A stretch of 64,000 bases of DNA, taken from contig QPMI01000560.1 in assembly GCA_004431415.1 (NCBI GenBank), positions 1 to 64,000 of the forward strand. The letters are read 5' to 3'. A program made the position numbers and the translations under genes. The notes beneath the pieces were generated by a model. The model saw only the letters and a program-made list of their open reading frames with translations. It ran no database searches and was not told the origin of the DNA. Below are positions 21,551-33,309 of this stretch, piece after piece; within the stretch, counting starts at the first letter, position 1, and every line of letters starts with the position of its first letter. The DNA is from Cyanophora paradoxa (taxonomy: Eukaryota > Glaucocystophyceae > Cyanophorales > Cyanophoraceae).

Positions 21551-22349
21551 CTACTTCGACTCGCCCTCGGCGGCCTCGGCGGCCGCGCGCTGCGTCGCCA
21601 GCTCCCGAGCCCGCTCGACGGCGTTGTTGTACTTGTACTGCGCGGCGCGTGAGCCGGGGCGCGCGGCGGGGCGCGGAGCGGGGCGCGGGGCGGAGGGCGC
21701 CTGGTCATAGACGATGCCGCCAGCGATAGCGCAGAGAGTGAAGCCCTGCATTCCCACACGCCACCGCATCATCGTCTGCGCGCCCCGCGAGCGTCAGCGC
21801 CGCCCCGCGCCGCCCCGCGCCGCCCCGCCGTCCTTTCGCAAGCGGCCAGCGCTTGCACGGCGGGAGCGCGGTCGTGGCGTGTGGCTGGGAGCAGGCACTT
21901 GGGACATCGTCTGATTGCCCACGCGGAAGTAGTACAGGCCCGTCGCGAGCACGCCGGCCGTCGCCAGCGCGCCTGGAACCCGCTCAGCCGCCGCCGCGTT
22001 GGCGCGGCGCTCCGGCGCACCGAGAGGGACAAAAGGGTTGTCCTTAAGGCGCCGTATTATCCGCTGCTTGGTCGTGAGCTGGCTCTGCGGCGGGCGCACG
22101 CGCGTGACTCAGTCGTACGGGTGTCGCACACTCGGGTCGCCGGCGTCATGCGTGTCATTTCCTGTGCAATCTAGATGTGCTACACGCACAGCGCTGCGGC
22201 GCAAGAGCCGGAGGCGGCGACCGGAGGGCGTGCCGCGTGCTTTTGCGTACCTCGCGGTGCGCCAAGTGCAGCTCGGCGCGGTACCTCTGGTACTCTTCCT
22301 CCGTCATAGTCCCACCGCTGCCGCTTCCGCTGGGTCCTTCGCCTCCCAT
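21551..22349 (-). CDS. HIG1-domain mitochondrial protein
   Basis: HIG1/RCF1 proteins sit in the mitochondrial inner membrane and help assemble complex IV and respiratory supercomplexes. Start 22349 gives MGGEGPSGSGSGGTMTEEEY and a charged N-terminal helix. After an intron come SQLTTKQRIIRRLKDNPFVP, then VPGALATAGVLATGLYYFRV (helix 1), GNQTMSQ joined to TMMRWRVGMQGFTLCAIAGG (helix 2), and a soluble tail rich in Ala/Glu ending AAAEAAEGESK, stop 21551-21553. The order KDNPFVPLG, two membrane helices and QxxxRxRVxxQ is the family pattern. Together with PET100 this is the second complex IV-related gene here. Divergent from formin across 234 bp. Confidence 0.87.
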
Positions 22350-22583
22350 TGTGTCTTGCGTGCTTTACTGCTCTACCCCTCCCGTGCTCGTGCCCCCATA
22401 TCGGTTCCCTGACCTGCGGCTGGCCGCAAGCGGCCTGCCGCAAGTTTTCGAGCGCTCGAGTCGGCTGCCCGCGCCCCCGTTTTCGAGCGGCGCTCGCGCA
22501 TGCGCCGGGGCGCCCGACGTTAATCGCGCACTCTCCTCGAGCGCACCCGGCGCCCGGCGCCGCCAGCACGCCGATCGACAAGG
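22350..22583. promoter_or_regulatory. Bidirectional promoter, HIG1 and formin
   Basis: 234 bp between start codons. The word GTTTTCGAGCG occurs twice (near 22444 and 22481), each followed by a CGCTCG-rich stretch, which may be a paired regulatory site. No TATA box is clear. Confidence 0.45.
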
Positions 22584-25500
22584 ATGGGCAACACTCAAGT
22601 CACGCAAAGGCTCGAAAACGACGTGCACGCCGACGACCTGGTACGCGGCCCGCGCTCTCGTTCGCTGTTCGGACGCGGGCGCCTTCGCCCGCTCCGACGG
22701 AGATGCGGAGGGGCGAGTCCGATTCGTGAACGTCCTTTCGCGCAGGTGTTGCCGAAACTCGCGGGCGAGCTTCTCGTTCGGCTCCACGACGAGATCCTGC
22801 CCGCCTGGACGAGGTATTACGTACAGCTGCGCGGCCGCAAGCTCACCGCACAGAGCTCCGCTCCGTGCGTTTGTACATGACTGTCTCGCGCCGACGCCGA
22901 GAAGCGGCGCATCGACCTTTAAACACCGGGTCGCGCTCTCGCTGCCGGCTGACGCGCCGGCGCAGGGGCGCGCACAGCAGCCACGCGACGCGCATCTACC
23001 TTCTGTTCGATCTCCTCTCCGCTGAGCGCATCCGCCTCATGTGCCGCCTCTCCCCGCCCCGGCCACATCACGCCCTGCGCCTGACCCGAAGGGCGCAGCG
23101 GGAAGCGGAAGTTTGTGGTGGTGTGCTCGGCGCCCGGCTGCGGTCGGCAAGAGATCGGCCTCCTCGCGCCCTCCTCGCGCGAGCGCGACTGGTGACCGGT
23201 CCCCACCGCGTCCGCCGTGGCGGGGCGGCGAGGGGGCGGGGGCCGGCAGGTGGGTCTCGGGCCTCGTGGCCTGGCGCCGCTTCTACGTCCACCTCGGCTC
23301 CGACGCCAGCGTCAGCCTCCGCAGGCCCGCCCGGCCCCGCCCCGCCCCGCCCCGCCCGCGCGGCCGAGCGAGCGCCGCGCGCTGCGGGCGTGCAGGGTGC
23401 TGGACGGAGGGGGCCGGCGGTGCGGGGCGGGCGGGGCGGGGAAGGCGGGGGCGGAGGAGGAAGGGGCGGACTTCTACCTGCACGAGCTGCGGCTGGAGGG
23501 GAGCGCGGCGGGGGCGGCGGCTCTGGAGCGCCAGATCACCGCCGCCTCCCCGCCTGGCTCGCCGACTTCGCCGAGCGCGGCGCGCCCCGCCCCGCCCCCG
23601 CCCCTCCGCCCCGCGCCTGAGGCGCCACAGACGGGCTGGCGGCCCTCGCGGCGGTCTTCCTCGCCCGCGAGGCCCTCCCGAGTCCGCCCCGCCCCGCCCG
23701 CCCGCCCCGCCCCCTCCAGCCGGCCAGCTGAGCGCAGGGCCGCAGGAAGAGCCTGGAGGCGCTGGCGACGCAGGAGGGCATCCTCCGCTGCCTCGCCGCC
23801 TTCCGCGCCAACCCCGTCCGCCCGGACCCCGCCCTCGCTTGCTCCCTCGGGCCTCCGCGCCTGAGCGGCGGGGGCGGCGGGGGGCAGCACGCGGTGGAGG
23901 CGGCGGTGGGGGCGCACGGCGGGGGCGGCCGGGCGCTGCGCGGGGCGGCCCTCGCCCTCGCCTCGCGCTCCGTGCCCCTCTTCGCGGCGGCCCTCGCCCT
24001 CCTCACCGCCGCCGCCCGCCACTCCCCCGAGGGCCACCGGCGCGCCCCGCGCCCCGCGGGAGCCGGCGCCCCGCGCCTGACCCCCCCGCAGGCAGGTCCT
24101 CGACGCCCTGGACTTTGTCCGCGCCCTCCACTGCGAGAAGGCGCCCTGTACCCCTCCGCTCCACTCCACTCTGCTCCGCCCGCCCGCCCTGAGGCTCGGT
24201 CGCGCAGAGCCGGTTCGGGCGGGTGCTGGCGGCACTGGCGCACGCGGAGGACTTCGGCCTGCGCGTGGAGGCCCTCGCGCTCCTCGCCGCCCTCCTCCGC
24301 GCCCCGCGCGCCGCCCCGAGCGCGACGCCCTCCGCGCCGAGCTCGCCGCCGCCGGCGCCGCCCCGTCCTCCGCGTGCGCGATCGCCCTCGCCGCCCGTCC
24401 CGCTCGAGCTCCGCGTTCGAGCGGGGCGTGCGCAGGCGCTGCGGCTCGGCGCGCACGCGGGCGACCTGGAGCCTCTCCTCGACGTGCGCCCTACCCTCGA
24501 GCTCGCCCTGAGCTCCCCCGCCGCCGCTTTGGAGCCTTTGTCGAGCCGCCGCCGCCCCCGCAGCTCGTCGACGAGGCGGCCATCCCCTTGGGATCCGCCG
24601 GCGGGGGCGCCCCCGGCTCCGCCGCGGGCGGTCCCTACGACGCCTCCAAGGAGCCGCCCCGCGGGGCGGGCGCGGGGCGGGCCCCGAGGCGCGCGCGGGC
24701 CCCGGCGGGGGCGGACCCGAGGCGCAGCTGCCGCCCCTCTTCGCGGCGGCCGCGCAGGCCTTCGCCGCCGCCGCCGCCGGAGGGCCCCCGGCGCCCTCTC
24801 CGCCGCCGGCACCGCCGGGTGCGCAGCGCGTCGGGCGCGCCGGGGCCCCGCCGCGCCGCGCTCCGCTGCAGCTGAGGCGGGGCTGGCAGGGCGCTGACGT
24901 GGCGCGCCCTCGCCGTCTACCTCGAGGGCACCGTCGCCAACGGGCCCCGGCCCCCGGCCCCGCCCCGCCCCAGACTCCGCCCCAGACTCCGGCGCCGGCC
25001 CCGCAGCCGCCGTCCCCCGCGGCCGCCGGTCCGCCTACTCCCGCCCCAAAAGCCCCGCGGCGGCGGCCAAGCAGAGACGGCACCGGCGCCGGCGACTCGC
25101 CCCGTGAGCATCGGCTCCCGCTGGGATCTCCCTCGGCCCTCGCGCGCCTCTGACGCGGGGCCGGCGCAGCGCGAAAGGCGCCCGCCGCCTGCGGGCGGTG
25201 CGCATCGGGGACCTGCGGCCGGCCCCGGGATCCTTCCGCCGCCTCCTCCGCTCCCCGCCGCCCCGCCGCCGCGCGCGGCGTCCGGCCGCCGGCGCCGGCG
25301 CCCCGCCCGGGCGGCGCGGCGAGGTGTCTAGGCGAGGGGGCGCCCGGGCGGGAGCCGGGGCGGGGCCTCAGAGGGGTCAGAGGGGAGGAGGACGGGTTCG
25401 TGATGGTGGGCGGGCCCTCCTTCGCGCCCCCGGGCGGCCCGCCGCCTCCCGCTCCCCGCCCCGGCCGCCCCGCCCCGCGCGGCCCGGGGCCCATCAGCCC

Positions 25501-28207
25501 CGCCCAGCACCCCGCCATCTTCCGGTCCGCCATTGAAGTCTCGTCATTTTCGCGCCCTCTGAACCGCCGCAGGTACGCGCTGGGCCCCGGGGAGCGCGAG
25601 GAGGGGGCGGCCCCGCAAAGCCCGCGCGGCCGCTCCTCCTGGCTCTCCTGGCTGCCCTTCGGCAAGGCCCGCCCGGGGGCGCCCCGCCGCCCCGGCCCCG
25701 CTCCGCCCCGCCCCGCCCCCGCCGCCCGCCCCGCCGCACCGGCGGCCGAGGCGGCGGCGCTCGGATCGGCGCCACCAGCAGCGGAGTTTGGCGAGGCGGC
25801 GGACCAGGAGAAGGAGGCGGCGGCTTTGGGGATCGAGGAGGGGGCGGTGCAGGTGGCGGCCGAGGCGGCGCCGGCCCGCGAGCAGTCGCCGCAGGGGCGC
25901 GAGGCGGCTTCGCCGTCGCCGGCGGCGCAGGGGCGCCCGGCGCGGCGCACGGCCGACGCGGCGTGCCAGACAGCGTTCCGGGGGAGGCCCCGGCCGCCCC
26001 GCCGCCGAGGCCGCCGAGGCCGAGGGCGCGGCGCCGGCCGGCCCCGCCGCTTCGGCCCCGCCGCGGAGGCCGCGCGCGCCGCCCTCGGCTCCGCCGCCGA
26101 CGACGCCGAGCCCGCCGCCGGCGCCGCCGTTCCCCCGGCTCCCCTCACCTTCCGCCCTCCCGCGAACCCTCTTTCGGGGGGCCCCGCCCCGCCGCCCCGG
26201 CCCCGGCGGCCGGCCCGCGCCCGCCGCCGGCCCCGCCGGCCCCTCCGGGGGCGTCCCGCGGCCGGCGGTGCCCTCCCGCCGCCCTCGGGGGGCCCTCCGC
26301 CGCCGCCCCGCCGCCACCAGGGGCGGGCGGGATCCCGCCGCCCCGCCCCCGCCCCCGGGGCCCTGGGACCCGGTGGCATCCCGCCGCCGCCCCCGCCGCC
26401 CGGCTGCGGCCCCATGCTCATCCCCGCGCCCCGTGCGCCCCGCCGCCCGGCGCCCTCCCCCGCCGCCCGCCGCTCACCGGCCGGCCGGCACGACGCGCGC
26501 GCAGTGCAGTGGAAGGGCCCGCGGCCGGCGGTGCCGACGAAGACGTTCTTCTGGTCGCCCATCCCCCAGCGCGCCCTCGCCGGCACCGTCTGGGCCGACG
26601 CCGGCGCCGCGGGGGCCTGCCCACGGACCCCGACCTCCTCGCCGCCCTCGACGCCCGCCCCTGCCCCCTCCCCCGAGCCCGCGCTCGCCCGCTGACGCCC
26701 GCGCAGGTGAAGGAGCTCGAGGCGCTCTTCTGCGCCCGCCCCGCCCCCTCGGCCGCCGACCGCGCCGCCGCGGCCGCCGCCGCCGCCGCCGCGCAGCCGA
26801 AGGTCCTCCGCGTCCTCGACATCAAGCGCGCCAACAACGTCGGCGCGCCCGCGAGCCCCGGCCCCCCCGCCCCCTCCGCCCCCTCACCTCCGCGGCGGGG
26901 CAGAGATCTCGCTGTCGCGGTTCGGGGGCCGGGGCCCGTCGGAGCTGGTGGGGGCGCTGGAGGCGCTGGACGCGGCCCTCCTCGGGGGCCCCGAGGGCCT
27001 CGAGCTCCTCGCGAGGCTCGCCCCCTCCCCCGAGGAGGCGGCCGCCCTGCGCGCCTTCGAGGGGGACCCCGCCCGCCTCTCCCGCGCCGACGCCTTCCTC
27101 CGCGAGGCCCGCACCCGCCCCTTCCTCGCCCTTCTTCGTCCTCTTCCTCACTTCTCCCACAGCTGAGCGGGGTGCGGGAGCTGGCGGGCCGCCTCGACGC
27201 CGCCGCCCTCGCCGCCGCCGCCGCCGAGCGCGCCCCCGCCCTCGCCCGCGTCCGCCCCGCCCCTCGCCCTCCCTGCGCCCCCCCTCACGGCGCGCAGGAG
27301 GCCGGGGTCGTCGCTGCGGCGGCGCGGGAGCTGCAGGAGAGCGAGTCCGTCCGCCGCATCCTCGAGGCAAATCCCGCCCCTCCCCCCCTCCTCCTCCCTC
27401 CGCCCTCCACGACGCCCTTGGCCCGCAGCTGGCGCTGCTGACGGGGAACGTGATGAACTCGACGGCCCCGGCCCGCGGCGTCGCCCTCGGCTTCCGCCTC
27501 GACTTCCTCCCCAAGGCACGCCCCCGCCGGCCTTGACTGGAGCTTTGGGCCCGCCTCCTTACGCGCGTGCAGCTGGCGGACGTGCGGGGCGCGGACGGGC
27601 GGACGACGGCGCTCCAGTTCCTCGTCGCCACCGCCGTCCGCCGCTTCCCCGCCCCGCTCCGCTCCCCGCTCCACCAGTGCCCCTCCCTCGACCCCGCCTC
27701 CCGCGGTCCGCCCCCCGCCCCCTCCCTTCTCCCGCTCGCGCCCCCGCGAGCCTTCGTCCGCAGTGCTGCTGGCCGAGGCGGCGGCGGAGGCGGAGGCGCT
27801 CTGGGCGCGGCTGGAGGCGGCGGAGGCGCTGGCGGGGCGGCTGCCGGGGGGCGACCCCGCGCGGCCGCGCCTGGAGGGGGCGCTCCCCGCCGTGCGGGCC
27901 GCCCTCGAGGAGGCCCGCGCCGCCCTGCGCGACGCCGAGGCCGCCTGCGCCACCTGCGGTCCGCCCCGCCCCGCCGCCCCCCGTGGCCGCGTGCACGGCT
28001 CGCTGAGTGCCCGGGCCGCAGCGCGGTACTTCGGGAGGAGGGGGCGGGGCGCGGGGACCCGCCGACCCCCTCCGCCTCCTCTACGCCTTCCTGTACCCCT
28101 TCACCCAGGCCGCCCAGGCCGCCGCCGCCCCGCCGGCCCCCAAGCGGCCCCGCCGCGCCACCGCCGCCCGCCACGAGCGCGAGCGCGAGCACGCCCGCGA
28201 GCCGTGA
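22584..28207 (+). CDS. Formin with FH3-like N-terminus, FH1 and FH2 domains
   Basis: Nucleates and elongates unbranched actin filaments. Start ATG 22584 gives MGNTQVTQRLENDVHADDL; exons then encode VLPKLAGELLVRLHDEILPA and KFVVVCSAPGCGRQEIGLLA. A helical, armadillo-like part follows (QVLDALDFVRALHCEKA, SRFGRVLAALAHAEDFGLRV, about 23.7-24.3 kb). The FH1 segment is short (GPGGIPPPPPPPGCGPMLIP, about 26370-26420). FH2 begins TKTFFWSPIPQRALAGTVWA (26535) and continues VLRVLDIKRANNVG, LLARLAPSPEEAAALRAF, LALLTGNVMNSTAPARGVAL, GFRLDFLPK joined by a GC-AG intron to LADVRGADGRTTALQFLV. The tail has PKRPRR and ends EREREHAREP, stop 28205-28207. Low-complexity Ala/Pro segments between domains make exon limits there uncertain. 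A DRF-type formin is likely, but the GTPase-binding domain is not proven. Confidence 0.85.
27516..27572 (+). other. GC-AG intron inside the FH2 domain (57 nt)
   Basis: Exon ends CTCCCCAAG, intron starts GCACGCCC and ends GCGTGCAG, next exon starts CTGGCGGAC. The join LDFLPK/LADVRGADGRTTAL matches the most conserved part of FH2, so the GC donor is well constrained. Confidence 0.85.
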
Positions 28208-29066
28208 CCGCCACGTGCACGGCCCCTCCCGCCGCCGGTTTCCAGCCTCGGAGGGCTGCCGTCTGGGTCCCCCCGGGCCCGCCTCAGCCTCACAAGGCTT
28301 AAAGCTTCGAATTCGATTCCCAGCCGCAGCAGTCTAGATCCAGATCTCCCTCAGAAGTTGCAAGCTCCGTAGGGCCGTCGCCGCTGCCCGCTTTTTGCAG
28401 CGCCGGCGCTTTTTACGTTCGTTTTCGATATTCTTATCCATGGCTATTGTTTCAGCATGCAGTTTCTTTCCAAGTCCTCCGCTTTTTCTCTCCCCACACA
28501 ACGGTCTCTTCCGAAGCTCAAGTTCCTTTTTCCCCCCGTGTGCACAGCCTTTCAGGCTTGGCGATGTAGATTCTCTTGAGTCTGACGGTCTCCCCCCCCC
28601 CCCCGAGGCTCTTTTCGCTCTCAAATTTAACTTGAGCCCCTTAGGCCTCGTATTCTCGAGCCTCGGAGCTCGCAATGTAACCGAACCGTGCGTAGTGTCG
28701 ACGTAGCATGGCGTGAAATATTGTAGCGTGATCATCGAAGCGTAACTAAGTAACTTCGCAAGTTCAATTCATGATCACAAGCCTTGAAGCCTTGAAGCCT
28801 TGAAGCTTCAAGGCTTGGAAGATGCCAACTTGGCAAGATGGGAGGCATCATGCCAACGCCGGGGCGCCGTGACGGTCCATGCTCATCATGACTCACTGAG
28901 TCATGGGCCGTCGGACTCCTCATGGTGGGCACGGCACTAGTACCGCAGCTGCTCGCATGCGTCCCGGAGTCCGATAATCAGTTGCCGATGGCATCATCCA
29001 AGACTCTCGACCGTCGGACAGATCATGGAGACGTTTGCATTTCGTTTCGCAGCAAAGCAGCACATC
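28208..29066. other. Intergenic, AT-richer, repeats and hairpin
   Basis: Tail-to-tail gap between formin and kinesin A. TGTAA at 28676-28680. A block of CTTGAAGC/GCCTTGAAG repeats (28770-28820) is inverted relative to the block near 4300. At 28871-28912 GACGGTCCATG and CATGGGCCGTC can pair around a perfect palindrome, ATGACTCA-C-TGAGTCAT. A 133-codon basic minus frame (28735-28334) has no similarity I recognise and is not called. Confidence 0.5.
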
Positions 29067-32000
29067 TCAGGTCTGAGAGTGGGGAGGCGGGGCGGGGCTG
29101 GGGGGAGCGGTCCCCTGCGGCTGCAGCTGGGCGTGAAGGGCGCGCCCCGGGCTGCAGGGGGTCGCGGCGCCCCCCGGGCCCGAGGGCAGGGTGGGTATGG
29201 CGCAGTAGGAGAGGCACGCCTCGTAAGCAGCCTGCGCGCGCGCCCCCGCGTCTCAGGCCGGCGCGTTTGGAGGGCCGGGGCCCCGGCGGCGGGGAGGGGG
29301 GCTGGAGGGGCACCTGGAGGCCGGCCATGGCGGCCTGGAGCTTGCGGCGGCGCTGCCGGCGCGCCGCCTCCTCCTCGGGGCGCGCGGGGGCCTCCAGCTC
29401 ACGCAGCTCCGCCCGCAGCGTCCCCAGCGCCTCCTCCCGCCGCTCCTCGAGCAGCGCCAGCCGCCGCTGCGTGCCCGCCACCCCGCGACCCCCGCCGCGC
29501 GTCCTCCTCCGCCTCCTCCCGCTCCGCGCGGCGCCGGGCCGCGAGCGCCTTGAGCTGCCTCGCCGCCTCGTCCCGCTCCCCGCGCACCCGCGCCAGCGTC
29601 CCCTTCGCCTCCTGCGCGCCCGCTCTCGGCCAGGGGCGGGCCCAGGGGCGCCGGCGGCGGGCGGGGGCACCTCGAGGGCGCGGCGGGCGGCGGCGAGGTC
29701 GGCGTCGCGCTGGGCGAGGGCGGCGCGGAGGGCGTCCGCATCGGCCGCCGCCCCGCCAGCGCCGCCTGCGCCGCCGCCCGCGCCGCCGCGAGCTCCCCGC
29801 GAGCGCGCCCCGCCACCGCTCCGACTCGCCCCGCGCCGCCTCCAGCTCGGCGCCCCGCGCCGCGGCGGTCGCCTCGGCGCCGGCCGCCCGCCCGCGGCTC
29901 TCCGCGAGCGCCTCCAGCGCCTCCCGCAGCTCCGCCGTCTGCCCCCGCCCCGTCGGCCCCGCCGCCCCGCCCGACTCGGCGGGCGCACCAGAGTGGCCCG
30001 CGTCCCCTCCGACCGCTCCAGCTCCGCCCGCAGCCGCCCCGCCTCCCGCGCGCCTCCTCCAGCTCCCCGCCCCGCTCCGCGGCGGCGCCCTGCCCCGCGC
30101 CCGCTCGCCGGGAGGTCGGCGGGGCGGCGGGGCGGGGCACCTCGGCCGCGGCGGCGCGGGCGGTGGCCTCAGCGAGCGCGGCGCGCGCCTCCGCCAGCTC
30201 CGCCCCCTGCCGGCTGTGAGGGCGGGCGGGTGCAAGGGCCCGGGATGACCGTACGAGGGCGGCGCGGCACGCGGCGGCCTCTTGCAGCTCCGCCCGCAGC
30301 TCGCACGCCTCCGCCTCGGCTTCGGTACGCGCTGCCGCCAGCTCCGCCGCCCGCTCAGCCTCCGCCTCCTTCGCAGGCGAGCGGTCAGCCGGCGCGGTGG
30401 GGTGGGGGCGGGGAGGCGGGCGCCTCGGCGGCGGCGGCGCGGGCCTCCATGCCAACCAGCGAGGCCAGCGAGGCGTCCCGCTCCGTTTCCTGCCCGCCCG
30501 TCACCTCAGCTTTGCGTGCAGGGCCGCGGCCCGGGGGCGGGCGCACGAGGGCGCGGCAGGCCGCCTCCGCCTCCTCGAGCCTCGCCGCGAGCTCCGCCGC
30601 CTCGGCCCGCGCCCGCGCCGCCTCCGCCGCGCGCTCCTCCCGCTCGGCGTGCAGCAGCGCCTCGGCGGAGGCGAGCGCTGCGCGTTGGGCGGAGGCGGCG
30701 GCGGCGGCCTCGTCGGCGCGGCGCTGGAGGTCGGCCGCGCGGGCCTCGAGGGCGGACTCCGCCCCCGTCCACTCCTCGTGAGACGCGAAGAGCCGCCGCG
30801 ACTGCGGGGCGCCCTCAGCGCAAGGGCGGGGGGCAGAAGGTTTGGAAAGGGGGCCACTGACAATCGTGGAGCGGGCCTCGCGGGCGTCGGCGAGGTCGGC
30901 GGCGAGGCGGGCGGCCTCGGCGCGCAGCCCGGCCCCTCCGCCTCCCGCTCCTCCCGCTCCGCCTGCAGCGCCGCCCGCGCCCGCGCCAGCGCCGCGCGCA
31001 GCGCCCCCGCCTCGTCCTCGCTCTGCGCCGCGCGCTGCTGCAGCTCCGCGAGGCGCGCCTCCAGCGCCGCCTCCGCCTCGCCCCGCGCCTGCGGCGTCGC
31101 CGGCGCCTCGCCCCTCTCCGGCTGCACCCGCGCCCGCGAGAGCCGCAGCTGGATCGCCGCCGCCTTGCGCGCGTACTCCAGCGTCCGCAGCGTCACCGGC
31201 GCCGCTGCCGGCTCCGCCGAGACGCACGCCACGAGGCACGTCGCCGCGCCGCCGTCGAGCGCCGGCTGGAGCAGCCGCGTGAGCAGCGAGGTGCGGTACG
31301 GATGTGCGGCCCTGCCGCCGCCGCCGCCGCCACCGCCGCCGCGGGGACGTGAGCGAGGCGTTGAGCGCCGCGCTCTGCGCCGCCATTGCGCGGCAACGCT
31401 CCGCCAGCAGCTCGATCACCTGCCCCGCCCCCGTCAGCGCCCGCGCCGGCGCGGTCCGGGCGGTGCCAGCGCGGGCGGGCCTTGTTGAGGGTGAGGAGGG
31501 AGGTGTTGATCTTGGAGCTCTCCTGCTGGCGGCGCGCCTCGCCGCCCGTCTGGTCGGCGTTCTCGGAGCCGGCGAGGTCGACGAGGTAGAGGGAGGGCTG
31601 GACGACGGCCTCCGCCACGCGGAAGCGCGTGCGGACCCAGAGGACGCAGTGCGAGCGCGAGGAGACCTCGTTGGCGCGCGTCGCCGCCGTCTGCCGCCGC
31701 TCCACGGCCGCCATCACCGCCGCCTCCGCCTCCTCCGCGCTCTCCGCCGCCACCTCCGAGAGCCCCGGGATGCGGATCTGGCCCGTCGCGTCCGTCATGA
31801 TCTCTGCGCCCCGCCCCCTCAGCCCCCGCCGCGCCGGGGCCGACGGGGCGGGGCGCACGCAGGCGGGGCCCGGAGGGCGCCCCGTCGGCCCCCGCGGCCG
31901 GCTTGGCGAGCAGGTCGAGCAGCGTCTGCGGCGCGTGAGGCCCCGCCGGCTCCGCCCCGCCCGGGCACCCGCGCACCTCGTTGTAGATCTCGAGCATGGA

Positions 32001-32832
32001 GAGGGTGACGGCCCAGGGCTCCTGCCCGGCGGCGGCGGCGGCGGCGCGGGCGGCGAAGATATGGCGGAGGGAGCGCTGGACGGCGCCGACCTCGCCGGGG
32101 ACGCCCTGCATGGTGTACGTCTTGCCGCTCCCCGTCTGCCCGTACGCGAGCACCGCGGCGTTGAAGCCGCGCAGGTACTCCCCCAGCGAGGGCGCCACCG
32201 CCGCCGCGAAGACCTCCTCCTGCGTCGCCCCCGGCCCGAACACCCGGTCGAAGTCGTACGCCCGCGCCCCGCGCGGCGTCGCCGCCTCGTCCCGCGTGAA
32301 CTCGATCGAGGTCTGGCCTGTTGCGCGCACGCAGCCTTCGCCGGCCCCCGCCGGCGCCCCCACCCGACCTGCCCACGGCCGACGACCGATCAGATCCAGG
32401 CGACTTGAAGGCCGGGCGGGGCTGGGGCGCGGGGAGCACCGCGGATGCGTATGACGGACTGGATGCGGGTGTGGCGGGCGGGGAGGCCCTCGACGACAGC
32501 GGCGACCGACGGGCGCGGCTTGGCCGTGAAGGAGAGCGTCCGCCTGAGACCCGCCGGTGACCAGGTCGCCGCCGAGAAGGACGAGGTCCTGAAGAGCCCG
32601 GGCCTGCGGGATCCTGTGAGATCGGGCCCGCCGGACGCTGGGAAGGGCCCCGTACGCACCCGGTCAGGGAACCCTGGCGCGCTGCCTCGCTGCGGTTGGC
32701 CGCCGAGGCCAGGTTCTCGTTGTTACCAGCATGAGTGAGCCTGGGCGTCTTCGGGGAGTCGGCTGCAGGGCCCGGGAACGGCCTGCTAGGCGACGGCCTC
32801 GGCGAGGCGAAGCTCAGCCTCTCCGCCTCCAT
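29067..32832 (-). CDS. Kinesin A, N-terminal motor with long coiled coil
   Basis: Microtubule motor. Start ATG 32832 gives MEAERLSFASPRPSPSRPFP, a Ser/Pro-rich leader absent from kinesin B, then TRIQSVIRIRG. Motor: SIEFTRDEAATPRGARAYDF, P-loop GQTGSGKTYTMQG (about 32150), LEIYNE, switch I NEVSSRSHC (about 31670), switch II LVDLAGSEN (31590), INTSLLTLNK joined by a GC-AG intron to VIELLAERCRAMAAQSAALN. The neck and a coiled coil of Ala/Glu/Arg heptads follow to 29340. The C-terminus ends AAYEACLSYCAIPTLPSGP... HSQT, stop 29067-29069, unlike kinesin B. Two single-base losses relative to copy B (near 31300 and 31343) break the frame at the end of the motor, so it may be a pseudogene or carry consensus errors. 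Head to head with B across 477 bp. Confidence 0.8.
30869..32310 (-). repeat. Inverted-repeat arm A: near-identical kinesin motor tract
   Basis: 1,442 nt matching 33509-34952 (1,444 nt) in reverse orientation, introns included, with only a few single-base indels seen. Similarity stops sharply at both ends: before CTCGATCGAG and after GAGGCCCGCTC. Confidence 0.8.
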
Positions 32833-33309
32833 TCCGGGCCTCGTTTAGCTAGGATTCTGCGGGCTATCCTCGCGTTCTTTTGCTCCCTGCTGTGCGCGAG
32901 GCTGGAGCTGCGCCGCGAAGGCCGCTCGCAGCAACGCCTTTTTTTCTCGGGAACGGCTGCGGCGAAAGAAACGGCTCGCAAGTGGAACACCTCCTTCCGT
33001 CACTCTCGCAGCTGCTCAAAAGAGGCGCAAATTCAGTACGCAGCCAGGGTGTGCTTGAATGAACCAGCAGTCTCCGCGGGCGCGAGCCTCGCCCGCCCGG
33101 GGCCGGTCTCCGTTCAGGACACCCAAGGAGGGCGCACAGGCAGCGGCCGACACTTCCAATGTGGAAAACGTGCCTTTAGCGGCGAATAGGAGCGGCAGCA
33201 GGCCCCCGTAAGCCGCCGCGCCGCGCATGAATGTGCGCTGGCTTCTCGAGACTCTTACCGTTCTCCGGCCCGGCGCAGGCTGCAGCGTTCGCTCACATTC
33301 TCTGGGGCG
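32833..33309. promoter_or_regulatory. Divergent promoter region between the two kinesins
   Basis: 477 bp between the two start codons, lower GC, not part of the inverted repeat. Contains GCGGCGAAAGAAACGG near 32960. Because the two halves are not mirror images, the genes may be regulated differently despite near-identical motors (inference). Confidence 0.4.

Noticed and set aside
23536-26586. 1,016-codon open frame on the minus strand opposite the formin
   Set aside because: Low-complexity Arg/Gly/Ala translation with no domain; it mirrors the formin exons and arises because stop codons are rare at this GC content.
28334-28735. 133-codon basic protein on the minus strand in the formin/kinesin gap
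   Set aside because: No splice signals, no family and AT-rich sequence unlike the exons of this genome.
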